A stretch of DNA of 64,000 nucleotides, taken from the NCBI RefSeq assembly GCF_018882385.1, contig NZ_JACVON010000001.1:418942-482941 (forward strand), written 5' to 3'. Below are positions 9,868 to 19,801 of this stretch, piece after piece (position 1 is the stretch's first letter; the number at the start of each line of letters is the position of its first letter). Position numbers and translations under genes: made by a program. The notes beneath the pieces were generated by a model. It did not search any database and had not been told where the DNA came from. It saw nothing but the letters and a program-made list of their open reading frames with translations. The DNA is from Polynucleobacter sp. 30F-ANTBAC. Lineage in GTDB: Bacteria > Pseudomonadota > Gammaproteobacteria > Burkholderiales > Burkholderiaceae.

Positions 9868-11609
9868 CTATGAAACTGACTCAAAGAAGTTTTAAAGAAG
9901 AACACCTCAATTCCTTAAAGGCTGCAGGCATCCACCCTGTCCTAGCGAAGCTTTGGGCTGCTCGTGGCATTGAGGAAGCTCAAGAACTCTCGCTTGATTT
10001 AAAGAACCTGATTCCCCCATCCGAATTAACCCATTGCGAAAAAGCTGCCGAGTACCTCGCAACAGCGATTCAGGAACGTCAGAAAATTTTGATTGTGGCT
10101 GACTATGACTGCGATGGTGCTACCGCTTGCGTGGTTGGTATGAGAGGCCTCAGAGCCCTTGGTGCCCCCTGGGACATACAAGTCGATTACTTTGTTCCGA
10201 ATCGATTTACGCTGGGTTATGGTTTAACGCCTGAAGTTGTCGATTTAGCCGCGCAGCGTGAACATAAACCCGACATCTTGATCACTGTGGATAACGGTAT
10301 AGCGAGCTTGGCCGGTGTTCAGCGAGCCAATGAACTCGGCATGGAAGTTCTAGTAACAGATCACCATCTGCCATCCGATACCTTACCGCAAGCAGCTTGG
10401 ATAGTGAACCCCAATCAACCCAACTGCGGCTTTCCAAGTAAGGCTCTAGCTGGCGTTGGCGTGATGTTTTATTTATTGATCGCTTTGAGAGCGGAGTTAA
10501 GAGCCAGGGGTGCTTTTACTGCAGAAACTCAACCGCGCCTAGAAAACCTGTTAGATCTTGTAGCCTTAGGTACAGTGGCTGATGTAGCCTCTTTAGATCG
10601 CAACAATCGGGTTCTCGTATCGAACGGCGTGAAAAGAATCAAACACGGCTTGATGCAACCTGGCATCCAAGCACTCTATATTGCTGCTGGAAAAGATCCG
10701 TCCAGAGCCAGCACCTTTGATCTTGGATTTACGATTGGCCCTAGACTCAATGCCGCAGGAAGATTAGCCGATATGTCTTTAGGCATTCAATGTCTTCTGA
10801 CGGATTCTCAAGAAGAAGCACTGCAACTGGCTCGCGAACTGGATCGCATGAATCGTGAACGTCGCACCATTGAAGCGGGTATGCAAGAAACTGCCTTAGC
10901 CAGCTTGGTCGATATCCAAGTAGGCTCTCAAGCCACCGTTTGTTTAGAAAATGCCGATTGGCATCAAGGGGTTATTGGCATTGTGGCCTCAAGACTCAAA
11001 GAGCGCTTCCATCGCCCTACTCTGATATTTGCCCCAGGCGAAGAAGCAGGTGAAAGCGTTCTAAAAGGTTCTGGTCGCTCCATTACAGGCTTTCATTTAA
11101 GAGATGCTTTAGACATCGTATCCAAGAAACATCCGGACTTGATACTCAAATTTGGTGGTCATGCCATGGCAGCAGGTCTAACCATTCGGAAAGATAGTTT
11201 TGATTTTTTCAAAGCGACTTTTGAGAGCGTTGCCAAAAACCTGATGACAGAAGAAACACTTCAGCGACAACTGGTTCATGATGGTTTTCTGGAGCCTGAA
11301 TTAATGGAGCCTGAATTTGGTGCCATGCTGGGTAATGAAACATGGGGGCAAGGCTTCCCTGCGCCGGTATTTTTTGGTGAATTTGAGGTTATAAGTCAGA
11401 CACTCATCCAAGAAAAGCACCTGAGACTCCAGTTAAAGGCCATTAAACAGAATGGTTTGAGTGATTCCAAGGTTCTCAATGCCATCTGGTTCTCTAGGGC
11501 TCAAACCCTGCCAAACCCCGCCAAATTGGCATATAGGCTGGTAACAGACTATTACCAAGGGGTTGCAAGAGCACAATTACATATAGAAGCACTCGACGAG
11601 GCTTTATAA
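9864..11609 (+). CDS. recJ: single-stranded-DNA-specific exonuclease RecJ
   Basis: A 581-residue 5'-3' single-strand exonuclease used in recombination and mismatch repair. DHH-family motifs are visible: [27 protein letters not shown], and a DHHA1 region ending in [15 protein letters not shown] and [13 protein letters not shown]. Length is as expected for the family. It is translationally coupled to the RpfE-type gene through an ATGA overlap and is followed after nine bases by prfB. Confidence 0.95.
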   Translation: MTMKLTQRSFKEEHLNSLKAAGIHPVLAKLWAARGIEEAQELSLDLKNLIPPSELTHCEKAAEYLATAIQERQKILIVADYDCDGATACVVGMRGLRALGAPWDIQVDYFVPNRFTLGYGLTPEVVDLAAQREHKPDILITVDNGIASLAGVQRANELGMEVLVTDHHLPSDTLPQAAWIVNPNQPNCGFPSKALAGVGVMFYLLIALRAELRARGAFTAETQPRLENLLDLVALGTVADVASLDRNNRVLVSNGVKRIKHGLMQPGIQALYIAAGKDPSRASTFDLGFTIGPRLNAAGRLADMSLGIQCLLTDSQEEALQLARELDRMNRERRTIEAGMQETALASLVDIQVGSQATVCLENADWHQGVIGIVASRLKERFHRPTLIFAPGEEAGESVLKGSGRSITGFHLRDALDIVSKKHPDLILKFGGHAMAAGLTIRKDSFDFFKATFESVAKNLMTEETLQRQLVHDGFLEPELMEPEFGAMLGNETWGQGFPAPVFFGEFEVISQTLIQEKHLRLQLKAIKQNGLSDSKVLNAIWFSRAQTLPNPAKLAYRLVTDYYQGVARAQLHIEALDEAL

Positions 11610-11618
11610 TCTTGCGCT

Positions 11619-12723
11619 ATGGAAGCTGAACAACTCAATCTCATTACCAACACCCTCGACGATCTTCGTACCCGTACGAATGAACTTCGGAGGTATCTTT
11701 GACGTCGATAACAAAGCAGAACGCTTAGTCGAGGTCAATCAAACTCTTGAAGATCCCAAAATTTGGGATGATCCTAAACAGGCACAAGCCTTAGGTCGAG
11801 AAAAAAAGCTACTAGATGGCGTGGTCGGAACGATTAATTTCTTAACTGACAACATCTCAGCCAGCCAAGAACTTCTAGAAATGGCCAAGGAAGAAAGTGA
11901 CTTCGATACGATTAGATCGATTGAGGCTGACACCGATGCCATGCGCCAACAAGTCGAAGGTCTTGAATTCCGACGTATGTTTAGCAACCCGATGGATCCA
12001 AGCTCTTGCTTCATTGATATCCAATCAGGTGCTGGCGGAACAGAGGCTTGTGACTGGGCCAGTATGTTGCTACGCCAATACTTACGTTACTGCGAGCGCA
12101 AAGGCTTTAAAGCGGAGGTGCTGGAAGTTTCCGACGGTGACGTTGCCGGCATTAAGAGTGCCACGATCAAAATTGATGGTGAATATGCCTACGGCCATTT
12201 AAGAACTGAAACAGGTGTTCACCGTTTAGTTCGTAAATCGCCATTTGACTCAGCTAACGGACGTCACACCTCATTTACCAGCGTCTTCGTTTATCCAGAG
12301 GTCGATGACTCGATTGAGATTGATATCAATCCCGCAGATATTCGAACAGATACCTACCGCGCTTCAGGTGCTGGTGGACAGCACATTAATAAAACAGACT
12401 CCGCTGTGCGTCTAACGCACGTCCCAACAGGGATTGTGGTGCAGTGTCAGAACGATCGAAGCCAACATAAGAACAGAGCCGAAGCCATGTCGATGCTGAA
12501 GTCTCGTTTGTATGAGCATGAGCTACGCAAACGTCAGGCAGAACAAGATAAGTTAGAGGCAACGAAGAGTGATGTGGGTTGGGGTCATCAGATCCGTTCA
12601 TACGTGCTGGATCAAAGCCGTATCAAGGACTTGCGTACCAACGTTGAAATTTCTAATACCCAAAAAGTTTTAGATGGTGATTTAGATGCGTTCATCGAAG
12701 CCAGCTTAAAACAAGGCGTTTAA
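11619..12723 (+). CDS. prfB: peptide chain release factor 2 (programmed +1 frameshift)
   Basis: Release factor for UGA and UAA. The first 27 codons (ATG at 11619) run to an in-frame TGA at 11700-11702; a +1 shift after the CTT codon, skipping T11700, joins them to the frame read from 11701 to 12723, giving 367 residues. The downstream part holds the RF2 tripeptide SPF in KSPFDS and the catalytic GGQ in [12 protein letters not shown]. Reading only the long frame from the ATG at 11680 would give a false N-terminus. Strong match to the classical autoregulated RF2 design. Confidence 0.96.
11690..11703 (+). promoter_or_regulatory. RF2 programmed frameshift site
   Basis: GGAGG-TAT-CTT-TGA-C: a Shine-Dalgarno-like GGAGG three bases before the slippery CTT, which is followed by TGA with C as the next base, a poor termination context. 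This is the same arrangement as the Escherichia coli prfB site. When RF2 is scarce, the ribosome pauses at TGA and slips +1, so RF2 controls its own synthesis. Confidence 0.95.
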
Positions 12724-12771
12724 ACCTTTACAAAGATTCTTATTAATTAGCATTCCTTACTTGGAAACATC

Positions 12772-14301
12772 ATGACACAAGAACAACAAAACCCTATCGT
12801 TGATGAAAATCACATCATTGCTGAACGTAGAGAGAAATTAGCTAACTTACGTAAAGCTGGGGTTGCCTTTCCAAATGATTTTGTCCCGACACATCACGCG
12901 GTTGATTTGCATGCTCACTATGGTGAGATCAGCAAGGAAAATTTAGCTGAAAAAAATATCAGCGTTAAAGTTGCTGGTCGCATGATGCTCAAGCGCGTTA
13001 TGGGCAAGGCAAGCTTTGCTACTGTTCAAGATCGCACCGGACAAATCCAGTTTTATATCAACGATGCAGATATCGGCGAAGAAACTCATAATGCTTTTAA
13101 ACATTGGGATATGGGTGACTTTATTGCCGCTGAAGGCGTTGTTTTTAAGACAAATAAGGGTGAGCTATCTATCCTAGTCAAAGAATTACGCTTGCTTTCA
13201 AAATCACTTCGCCCGCTTCCAGACAAATTCCATGGTCTAGCTGATCAAGAACTGAAGTACCGTCAGCGCTATGTGGATTTAATTGTCTCCCCTGAAACAC
13301 GTCAAACATTTTTGGCGCGCAGCAAAGCCATGTCTTCGATCCGCCATCACATGCAAGATGCGGGCTTTATGGAAGTTGAAACACCGATGTTGCACCCGAT
13401 CCCTGGCGGCGCTGCAGCTAAGCCATTTACAACGCACCACAATGCATTGGATATGCAAATGTTCTTGCGTATCGCCCCAGAGCTTTATCTTAAGCGCTTA
13501 GTGGTGGGTGGATTTGAACGTGTTTTTGAGGTGAACCGTAACTTCCGTAATGAAGGTGTGAGCCCAAGGCACAACCCTGAATTCACAATGATGGAATTCT
13601 ACGCAGCCTATACGGATTACAAGTGGTTAATGACGTTTACCGAAGAATTAATTCGCGCAGCCGCGATTGATGCTCAAGGAACTGCTGTATTAACTTACCA
13701 AGGCAAACCCTTGGATTTATCAAAACCGTTCCAACGCCTCACTATTGCTGAAGCTATTTTAAAGTACGCCCCTCTTTCTAAGAAAGAATACACCGCTGCT
13801 CAATTAGAAGATAAAGAATTTATCCGCACCGAACTCAAAAAGGCAGGTGAGGATATCAATGGTCCAACACTAAAGAATGCCGGCCTTGGCGCACTGCAAT
13901 TATCTTTATTTGAAGCAACTGCTGAGGAGCACTTATGGGAGCCAACTTACATTATTGACTACCCGATTGAAGTGAGCCCTCTTGCCAGAGAGTCTGATAC
14001 TCGTCCAGGTATTACAGAGCGTTTTGAGTTATTTATCACCGGTCGTGAAATCGCCAACGGTTTCTCAGAGTTAAACGATGCGGAAGATCAAGCAGCTCGT
14101 TTCCAAAAACAAGTGGAACAAAAAGAAGCTGGTGACGAAGAAGCGATGTACTTTGATGCTGACTTTATTCGCGCCCTTGAATACGGCATGCCTCCGACCG
14201 GCGGCTGCGGTATCGGCATTGATCGTCTAATGATGTTAATCACCGATTCGCCAAACATCAGAGATGTGATTCTCTTCCCACACATGAGAAGAGAAGACTA
14301 A
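12772..14301 (+). CDS. lysS: lysyl-tRNA synthetase, class II
   Basis: A 509-residue enzyme charging tRNA-Lys. The N-terminal OB fold (about residues 60-165, containing [15 protein letters not shown]) binds the anticodon. The catalytic core shows class II motif 2 in [15 protein letters not shown] and motif 3 in [12 protein letters not shown]. It follows prfB by 48 bases, the usual prfB-lysS pairing. It ends in a strong bidirectional terminator shared with fdx. Confidence 0.97.
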   Translation: MTQEQQNPIVDENHIIAERREKLANLRKAGVAFPNDFVPTHHAVDLHAHYGEISKENLAEKNISVKVAGRMMLKRVMGKASFATVQDRTGQIQFYINDADIGEETHNAFKHWDMGDFIAAEGVVFKTNKGELSILVKELRLLSKSLRPLPDKFHGLADQELKYRQRYVDLIVSPETRQTFLARSKAMSSIRHHMQDAGFMEVETPMLHPIPGGAAAKPFTTHHNALDMQMFLRIAPELYLKRLVVGGFERVFEVNRNFRNEGVSPRHNPEFTMMEFYAAYTDYKWLMTFTEELIRAAAIDAQGTAVLTYQGKPLDLSKPFQRLTIAEAILKYAPLSKKEYTAAQLEDKEFIRTELKKAGEDINGPTLKNAGLGALQLSLFEATAEEHLWEPTYIIDYPIEVSPLARESDTRPGITERFELFITGREIANGFSELNDAEDQAARFQKQVEQKEAGDEEAMYFDADFIRALEYGMPPTGGCGIGIDRLMMLITDSPNIRDVILFPHMRRED

Positions 14302-14302
14302 T

Positions 14303-14329
14303 AAAAAAGGAGCCGAGGCTCCTTTTTTT
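14303..14329. terminator. bidirectional terminator between lysS and fdx
   Basis: AAAAAAGGAGC, a CGAG loop, then GCTCCTTTTTT. The stem is flanked by an A-run and a T-run, so it can end transcription from both strands: lysS forward and the iscR-fdx operon in reverse. The reverse stop codon of fdx lies inside the T-run. Confidence 0.85.
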
Positions 14330-14666
14330 AATGCGCCTCTTTGGCGTGATTGATAGTGTACTTGGGTATTTCTATCACCAAGTCGGTCTGAGCCACAAAT
14401 GCCTGACACGACAATCTAGACTGCGGGCAAAGACCCCAAGCCTTGTCGAGTAAATCATCTTCAAGCTCTTCTGCTGGATTTAAGCTAGACATACCCTCGC
14501 GCACGATCACGTGACAGGTTGTGCAAGCCGCTGACATCTCACAAGCATGCTCGATTTCAATATCGTTTTCTAACAGAGCTTCACAGATGGAGTCCCCTTG
14601 CTTTGCTTCAATAACAGCGCCTTCAGGACAATACTCAGCGTGAGGCAATATAACTATTTGTGGCAT
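14328..14666 (-). CDS. fdx: ISC-type [2Fe-2S] ferredoxin
   Basis: A 112-residue adrenodoxin-type ferredoxin that supplies electrons for iron-sulfur cluster assembly. Cluster ligands fit C-X5-C-X2-C in ACEMSAACTTCHV, with the fourth Cys in LCPQSRLSC. Last gene of the isc operon, 14 bases after hscA, and terminated by the shared hairpin at its stop codon. Confidence 0.95.
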   Translation of the reverse strand: MPQIVILPHAEYCPEGAVIEAKQGDSICEALLENDIEIEHACEMSAACTTCHVIVREGMSSLNPAEELEDDLLDKAWGLCPQSRLSCQAFVAQTDLVIEIPKYTINHAKEAH

Positions 14667-14680
14667 TTTTCAATTCCCAA

Positions 14681-16546
14681 TTAAATGTCTTCTATTTTTT
14701 TACCGGCTAAAGCCAACTTAATACTTTTATTCATTCTACGTGCAGCAAATTCATCTGTTGACTTGGATAGCGATTCCACCGAACGACGAATAACTTGAAC
14801 TTCTTTGGCATCAACCAGCAACTCTTTCAGAGCCTCAAGTTTACGCACAATCATTTCCAGCTCATCGGCTTCCAACAGATCTTGATCTTCTTTTAAAGCT
14901 GCTTCAATTGCTTCAATTAATCTTTGCCCATCAACCACTTCTTCACGTAAGGCTCTGGCATGAACATCATCGGTTGCATGACTAAAGCCATCTTGCAACA
15001 TGCTGGTGATATCCGAATCCGACAAACCATAAGATGGCTTCACATCAATATGAGCCTCAACACCGGATTGCTGCTCTCTTGCAGTCACAGACAGCAAACC
15101 ATCTGCATCTACCTGATATGTAACTCGAATGCGAGCAGCACCTGCTGCCATAGGCGGTATGTTTCTAAGTTCAAATTTACCCAATGATCGGCAATGATCG
15201 ACTACCTCACGCTCACCTTGCAAAATGTGAACTGCTAAAGCAGTTTGGCCATCTCTAAATGTTGTGAAGTCTTGAGCTCTTGCTACCGGAATCGGTGTAT
15301 TGCGGGGAATGATTTTCTCAACTAATCCCCCCATCATTTCCACACCAAGAGAAAGAGGAATCACATCCAACAAAAGCCATTCACTGCCTTTTTGCTGATT
15401 GCCTGCCAGTAAATCCGCCTGCATGGCAGCACCAATAGCCACCACCTTGTCTGGATCGAGATTAGTTAAAGGGGTTTGACCAAATAACTCACCTACGGCT
15501 CTTTGCACATGGGGCATGCGTGTCGCACCGCCCACCATAACCACACCTTTAACGTCCTGTGGAGATAATCCGGCATCTCTCAACGCTTTTTTGGCCGCAA
15601 CCAATGTTTTACTTACCAAATGCTGGGTCAATTCAAAAAACTGAGCCTGACTAATCCCTACGTTGATGACTTTGCCATCACTTAAAGTGACATGAACTCT
15701 TGATAATGGGTTTTTACTTAGCTGTTCTTTAACTTCTTTAGAAGCATTCAATAACAAGCGTGTATCTTTATCGGATAGAAGCTGTAATTTGGCCTGCTCT
15801 AAAACATAACAATACAAACGGTGATCAAAGTCATCTCCACCCAGCGCTGAATCCCCGCCTGTTGAAAGAACTTCAAAAACACCTTTACTGAGTCTTAGGA
15901 TAGAAATATCAAATGTACCGCCGCCTAAGTCATAAACCGCGTAAAGGCCCTCAGAGGCATTATCTAAGCCATAAGCAATAGCTGCAGCAGTTGGCTCATT
16001 CAAAAGCCTTAGAACTTCAATACCCGCTAATTTGGCTGCATCTTTGGTTGCTTGGCGCTGCGCATCATCAAAGTAGGCAGGCACCGTGATCACAGCACCC
16101 ACAATCTCATCGTCAAAACTGTCTTCAGCTCGTTGTCTTAATCTAGCTAAAATCTCAGCAGAGACCTCTACGGGGCTTTTATCACCCGAGATCGTTTTAA
16201 GCTTCAGCATGCCTGGTGCATCAACAAAATCGTAAGGGATCGATTCTTTATTGGCCACATCATTGATGCCTCGACCCATAAATCGTTTGACAGAGATGAT
16301 CGTATTTTTTGGATCACCCGTTGCATTTTGTAATGCTTGATAACCCGCTTGAGTCGATCCACCTCGAAGATATCTCACCACTGACGGCAATAAGGCACGT
16401 CCTTGATCATCTTCCAGAACTTCTGGCAGAGCATTTTTCATGGCAGCCACTAAAGAATTTGTGGTCCCCAGATCAATACCCACGGCAATACGTCGTTGGT
16501 GAGGGGCTAAAGATTGGCCAGGTTCGGCAATTTGTAATAAGGCCAT
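14681..16546 (-). CDS. hscA: Fe-S assembly Hsp70 chaperone HscA
   Basis: A 621-residue specialised Hsp70 that, with HscB, releases the nascent cluster from IscU. The ATPase domain begins [13 protein letters not shown] and includes the [13 protein letters not shown] and [12 protein letters not shown] motifs. The substrate domain follows to the C-terminus, which lacks the EEVD-like or long lidded tail of DnaK. Position between hscB (five bases) and fdx fits the ISC operon and separates it from dnaK. Confidence 0.96.
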   Translation of the reverse strand: MALLQIAEPGQSLAPHQRRIAVGIDLGTTNSLVAAMKNALPEVLEDDQGRALLPSVVRYLRGGSTQAGYQALQNATGDPKNTIISVKRFMGRGINDVANKESIPYDFVDAPGMLKLKTISGDKSPVEVSAEILARLRQRAEDSFDDEIVGAVITVPAYFDDAQRQATKDAAKLAGIEVLRLLNEPTAAAIAYGLDNASEGLYAVYDLGGGTFDISILRLSKGVFEVLSTGGDSALGGDDFDHRLYCYVLEQAKLQLLSDKDTRLLLNASKEVKEQLSKNPLSRVHVTLSDGKVINVGISQAQFFELTQHLVSKTLVAAKKALRDAGLSPQDVKGVVMVGGATRMPHVQRAVGELFGQTPLTNLDPDKVVAIGAAMQADLLAGNQQKGSEWLLLDVIPLSLGVEMMGGLVEKIIPRNTPIPVARAQDFTTFRDGQTALAVHILQGEREVVDHCRSLGKFELRNIPPMAAGAARIRVTYQVDADGLLSVTAREQQSGVEAHIDVKPSYGLSDSDITSMLQDGFSHATDDVHARALREEVVDGQRLIEAIEAALKEDQDLLEADELEMIVRKLEALKELLVDAKEVQVIRRSVESLSKSTDEFAARRMNKSIKLALAGKKIEDI

Positions 16547-16551
16547 AATTT

Positions 16552-17085
16552 TTATGCTGCGATCGCGTCTTCTAGCTCTTGGCTAAATTTATCAATAAAT
16601 AATAGTGCCCGTAATTTTTCAGATGCCAACTTAAAATCTTGAGCGGCATCGATGGCTACTTCCACTTCTTTTAAAAAACTTTGCTTGCTTGCTTCAACCT
16701 CGTCCAATAGTTTATCCAGCTTCATCGGATCATCTCTTACTTCATCTAAGGTCTCACGCCATTCCATTTGTTGCATTAAAAATGCCGTTGGCATGGTGGT
16801 ATTGGTCTCTAACTGGGGATCTATTCCTTGCTGAGCGCAAATATATAGACCTCGTTGAATAGGATGAGCGAGTGTTCGATAGGCCGTATTAGCCAAAGTG
16901 GCCATTTGCATGGACACTCGTTTTTCAGCATCACTGCCACCTGCATGCAAATCTGGGTGAACCTGTTTTTGAACAGTTAAATAAGCAGACTCCAAAGCCT
17001 GCCTATCCATCTTGAATTGTGGCTTGATTTGAAATAAGGCGAAGTAATCCTCAAATTCTGAAGGATTCGCCACAACCACACTCAT
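16552..17085 (-). CDS. hscB: Fe-S assembly J-protein co-chaperone HscB
   Basis: A 177-residue J-protein that brings IscU to HscA and stimulates its ATPase. The J domain starts with [12 protein letters not shown] and has the HPD motif in [10 protein letters not shown]; the C-terminal helices bind IscU. The start region overlaps the 3' end of iscA by 35 bases. GTG codons at positions 3 and 5 could be the true start, but even then at least 23 bases overlap. Confidence 0.93.
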   Translation of the reverse strand: MSVVVANPSEFEDYFALFQIKPQFKMDRQALESAYLTVQKQVHPDLHAGGSDAEKRVSMQMATLANTAYRTLAHPIQRGLYICAQQGIDPQLETNTTMPTAFLMQQMEWRETLDEVRDDPMKLDKLLDEVEASKQSFLKEVEVAIDAAQDFKLASEKLRALLFIDKFSQELEDAIAA

Positions 17086-17374
17086 CTTTCACATTAGGAT
17101 TCTGAAATTTGAATCCTTCATTAAGGCCCTCACGAGCGTAATCTAATTCAGTACCATCTAGATAAGCCAAGCTCTTAGGGTCGACGAAGACCTTCACACC
17201 CAAAGACTCAAACATCACATCTTCCGGAGAAGCCTCGTCAACATACTCTAGCTGATAAGCTAGTCCAGAACATCCAGTGGTTCTGACGCCTAAGCGCAGG
17301 CCAAGCCCTTTACCACGACGCTCAATATAGCGAGTGATATGTTTAGCAGCTTTTTCAGTTAATGAGATAGCCAT
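17051..17374 (-). CDS. iscA: iron-sulfur assembly A-type carrier IscA
   Basis: A 107-residue A-type carrier that delivers iron or clusters to target proteins. The three ligand cysteines are visible in TTGCSGLAY and in the C-terminal DECGCGES. The last codons, including the CGC motif, are also the start of hscB in another frame. It lies two bases after iscU. Confidence 0.95.
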   Translation of the reverse strand: MAISLTEKAAKHITRYIERRGKGLGLRLGVRTTGCSGLAYQLEYVDEASPEDVMFESLGVKVFVDPKSLAYLDGTELDYAREGLNEGFKFQNPNVKDECGCGESFRI

Positions 17375-17376
17375 AA

Positions 17377-17760
17377 TTATTTTGGATGTTTTTCTTTGTA
17401 ATCTTTAACTGCCGCTTTAATAGCATCCTCAGCCAAGATAGAACAATGGATTTTAACGGGTGGCAAAGCTAACTCTTCAGCAATTTGAGAGTTTTTAATC
17501 TCTAATGCTTGATCTAAAGTCTTCCCCTTCACCCACTCTGTGACCAAAGAAGATGAAGCAATCGCTGAACCGCAACCATAGGTTTTAAACTTGGCATCTT
17601 CAATAATGCCGGCATCGTTCACACGAATTTGCAATTTCATGACGTCGCCGCAAGCAGGTGCACCCACCATACCTGTACCAACATGGTCATCACCCTTTTC
17701 GAAAGAGCCGACGTTGCGTGGATTTTCATAGTGCTCAATTACTTTTTCGCTATATGCCAT
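17377..17760 (-). CDS. iscU: Fe-S cluster scaffold IscU
   Basis: A 127-residue scaffold on which IscS builds the [2Fe-2S] cluster. Cys37 (APACGD), Cys63 (YGCGSA) and Cys106 (KIHCSI) are the ligands. The LPPVK motif recognised by HscA precedes Cys106. Sits between iscS (32 bases) and iscA. Confidence 0.97.
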   Translation of the reverse strand: MAYSEKVIEHYENPRNVGSFEKGDDHVGTGMVGAPACGDVMKLQIRVNDAGIIEDAKFKTYGCGSAIASSSLVTEWVKGKTLDQALEIKNSQIAEELALPPVKIHCSILAEDAIKAAVKDYKEKHPK

Positions 17761-17792
17761 TTTAGATTCCTTTATTTCTTAATAACCGGTTA

Positions 17793-19037
17793 TCAGTGAG
17801 CAGCCCACTGAATCGTGCTTAGATCGATACCATCTTTGTACATTTCCCAAAGTGGTGACAACTCTCTTAATTTTGCAATTTTGCTCTTCACAAGATTGAT
17901 TGTGAAATCAACATCTTCAACAGTCGTAAAGCGACCAATTGTGAAACGAATCGAACTGTGTGCCAACTCATCATTTCGACCTAAACCACGCAACACATAA
18001 GATGGCTCTAAAGATGCAGAGGTACATGCTGAACCTGATGAAACAGCGATATCTTTAAGCGCCATGATCATCGACTCTCCTTCAACATAGTTAAAGCTAA
18101 TATTGAGGTTATGAGGCACACGTTGATCCATGTCGCCATTTAAATACACTTCTTCAATAGCATTCAAACCATTCCACAAACGATCACGGAGCATACGAAT
18201 TCTCTCACTCTCAGTCGCCATTTCTTCACGAGCAATACGGAAGCACTCGCCCATACCAACAATCTGATGGGTAGCTAACGTACCGGAACGCATACCTCGC
18301 TCATGTCCACCACCATGCATTTGAGCTTCAATACGAATACGTGGTTTACGTCTCACGAACAAGGCACCAATACCTTTAGGACCGTATGTTTTGTGAGCGC
18401 AAAAGCTCATTAAATCCACTTTCAGAGTCTGCAAATCAATCACAACTTTACCTGTTGCTTGAGCTGCATCCACATGGAAAATAATGCCCTTTTCACGACA
18501 GAACTCACCAATCTTAGGAATATCCTGAATAACACCAATTTCATTATTCACAAACATGACAGATACAAGAATTGTGTCCGGTCTCACCGCGGCTTTGAAT
18601 GCATCAAAGTCAATCAAACCATTTGGCAAAACATTGAGATATGTCACTTCATATCCCTCGCGCTCCAATTCGCGGCAGGTATCTAAAACAGCTTTGTGCT
18701 CTGTTTTAACTGTGATGATGTGCTTGCCTTTTTCTTTATAAAAGTGGGCTGCACCTTTAATAGCCAAATTATTACTTTCAGTCGCGCCACTCGTCCAAAC
18801 AATTTCTCTTGGATCCGCACCCACCAATTTGGCGACTTCATTTCTAGCATTTTCAACAGCCTCCTCAGCACTCCAACCATAAGCGTGGCTGCGAGATGCT
18901 GGATTGCCAAACTGTTCACGCAAATAAGGAATCATCATGTCAACCACGCGAGGGTCGATTGGTGTTGTAGATGAATAGTCCATGTAGATTGGGAAGTGCT
19001 CTGGACTGAACATAGGAACCGGTTTAGGTGATGACAT
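17793..19037 (-). CDS. iscS: cysteine desulfurase IscS
   Basis: A 414-residue PLP enzyme that takes sulfur from cysteine for Fe-S clusters and tRNA thiolation. The PLP lysine is in [12 protein letters not shown] and the mobile persulfide Cys in [13 protein letters not shown]. The N-terminus is about ten residues longer than in E. coli. Second gene of the operon, 47 bases after iscR. Confidence 0.97.
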   Translation of the reverse strand: MSSPKPVPMFSPEHFPIYMDYSSTTPIDPRVVDMMIPYLREQFGNPASRSHAYGWSAEEAVENARNEVAKLVGADPREIVWTSGATESNNLAIKGAAHFYKEKGKHIITVKTEHKAVLDTCRELEREGYEVTYLNVLPNGLIDFDAFKAAVRPDTILVSVMFVNNEIGVIQDIPKIGEFCREKGIIFHVDAAQATGKVVIDLQTLKVDLMSFCAHKTYGPKGIGALFVRRKPRIRIEAQMHGGGHERGMRSGTLATHQIVGMGECFRIAREEMATESERIRMLRDRLWNGLNAIEEVYLNGDMDQRVPHNLNISFNYVEGESMIMALKDIAVSSGSACTSASLEPSYVLRGLGRNDELAHSSIRFTIGRFTTVEDVDFTINLVKSKIAKLRELSPLWEMYKDGIDLSTIQWAAH

Positions 19038-19084
19038 AGTTATCTTTCTGATACTAAATAAAGTTTGATTTGCTAACGTTTCTT

Positions 19085-19654
19085 TTAATTAATTTGCTGA
19101 GCAAAAGTAAAGACAGAGTTCGCTAGAGGTTTTTTCTTTTCAACTTCTTTCTTTGCCTCAGCTGGAGCGGCACCTTTGATTTGCTTGAGTGAGTCAACTT
19201 TAGGTTTTGATTCACGCATATCATTGATCAACACGCGACCCTCTTGTTGCTTTGCAAGATCTGCCAATGAAACTGAGCTCAAATACTCCACCATCTTTTG
19301 GTTGAGGTTGCTCCAAAGGTCGTGCGTCATGCAACGGCCGTGACCACCCTCATCACCATGGCAGTTACCTTTGCCACCACACTGAGTAGCATCCAATGGC
19401 TCATCTACAGCAATGATGATGTCAGCTACTGAAACTTCGCTGGCTCTTCTCGCTAGTGTGTAACCACCGCCAGGACCTCGGGTGCTCTCCACGATATCAA
19501 AACGACGTAATTTACCAAATAGCTGTTCTAAATAGGACAAGGAAATGTGCTGACGCTGGCTAATGCCGGCTAATGTCACGGGCCCATGTGATTCACGCAA
19601 AGCTAAATCAATCATTGCCGTTACAGCAAAACGTCCTTTAGTTGTTAATCTCAT
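19085..19654 (-). CDS. iscR: Rrf2-family Fe-S regulator IscR
   Basis: A 189-residue repressor that senses the cell's iron-sulfur state and represses its own operon in the clustered form. The winged helix-turn-helix spans the first 75 residues ([19 protein letters not shown]). Cluster ligands are Cys92, Cys98, Cys108 and His111. The gap between Cys98 and Cys108 is nine residues (HGDEGGHGR), longer than the five of E. coli IscR. The last 30 residues are Lys/Ala rich. Two operator-like sites lie upstream. Confidence 0.95.
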   Translation of the reverse strand: MRLTTKGRFAVTAMIDLALRESHGPVTLAGISQRQHISLSYLEQLFGKLRRFDIVESTRGPGGGYTLARRASEVSVADIIIAVDEPLDATQCGGKGNCHGDEGGHGRCMTHDLWSNLNQKMVEYLSSVSLADLAKQQEGRVLINDMRESKPKVDSLKQIKGAAPAEAKKEVEKKKPLANSVFTFAQQIN

Positions 19655-19689
19655 GTGTCACCTCGCTTGGTTGATCTATATTATGGTCA

Positions 19690-19714
19690 ATACCCGACCT
19701 TTCAGCTCAACTAT
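19690..19714. promoter_or_regulatory. IscR type 1 operator-like site, promoter proximal
   Basis: A 25-base dyad: left half ATACCCGAC, right half TCAACTAT, matching the E. coli type 1 consensus (ATASYYGAC at left, RRSTAT at right). It lies 36 bases before the iscR ATG. A -10-like CATAAT at 19680-19685 and a -35-like TTGAGC inside the site suggest that bound IscR would block RNA polymerase. Confidence 0.72.
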
Positions 19715-19719
19715 AGCAG

Positions 19720-19744
19720 ATACCTGACAAAAATACTTGGGTAA
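19720..19744. promoter_or_regulatory. IscR type 1 operator-like site, promoter distal
   Basis: A second 25-base site starting exactly 30 bases from the first, so nearly three helical turns away and on the same face: left half ATACCTGAC, right half TTGGGTAA. Tandem sites are also found before E. coli iscR. The final TAA departs from TAT. Confidence 0.68.
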
Positions 19745-19765
19745 TGCCCGTGCAAAGGCGATGAT

Positions 19766-19793
19766 TAAGAGGTGAAAATATATTTACCTCTTA
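19766..19793. repeat. inverted repeat at the end of the 19802-21853 gene
   Basis: TAAGAGGT and ACCTCTTA separated by 12 AT-rich bases. It sits just beyond the stop codon of the reverse-strand membrane-protein gene and before the iscR operators, so it may mark the end of that transcript. No T-run follows on the reverse strand, so a classical terminator is doubtful. Confidence 0.4.
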
Positions 19794-19801
19794 TAAATCA
19801 A

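Noticed and set aside
11680-12723. Reading prfB from the ATG at 11680
   Set aside because: That ATG lies within the frameshift region; the true start at 11619 plus the +1 shift gives the full 367-residue RF2.
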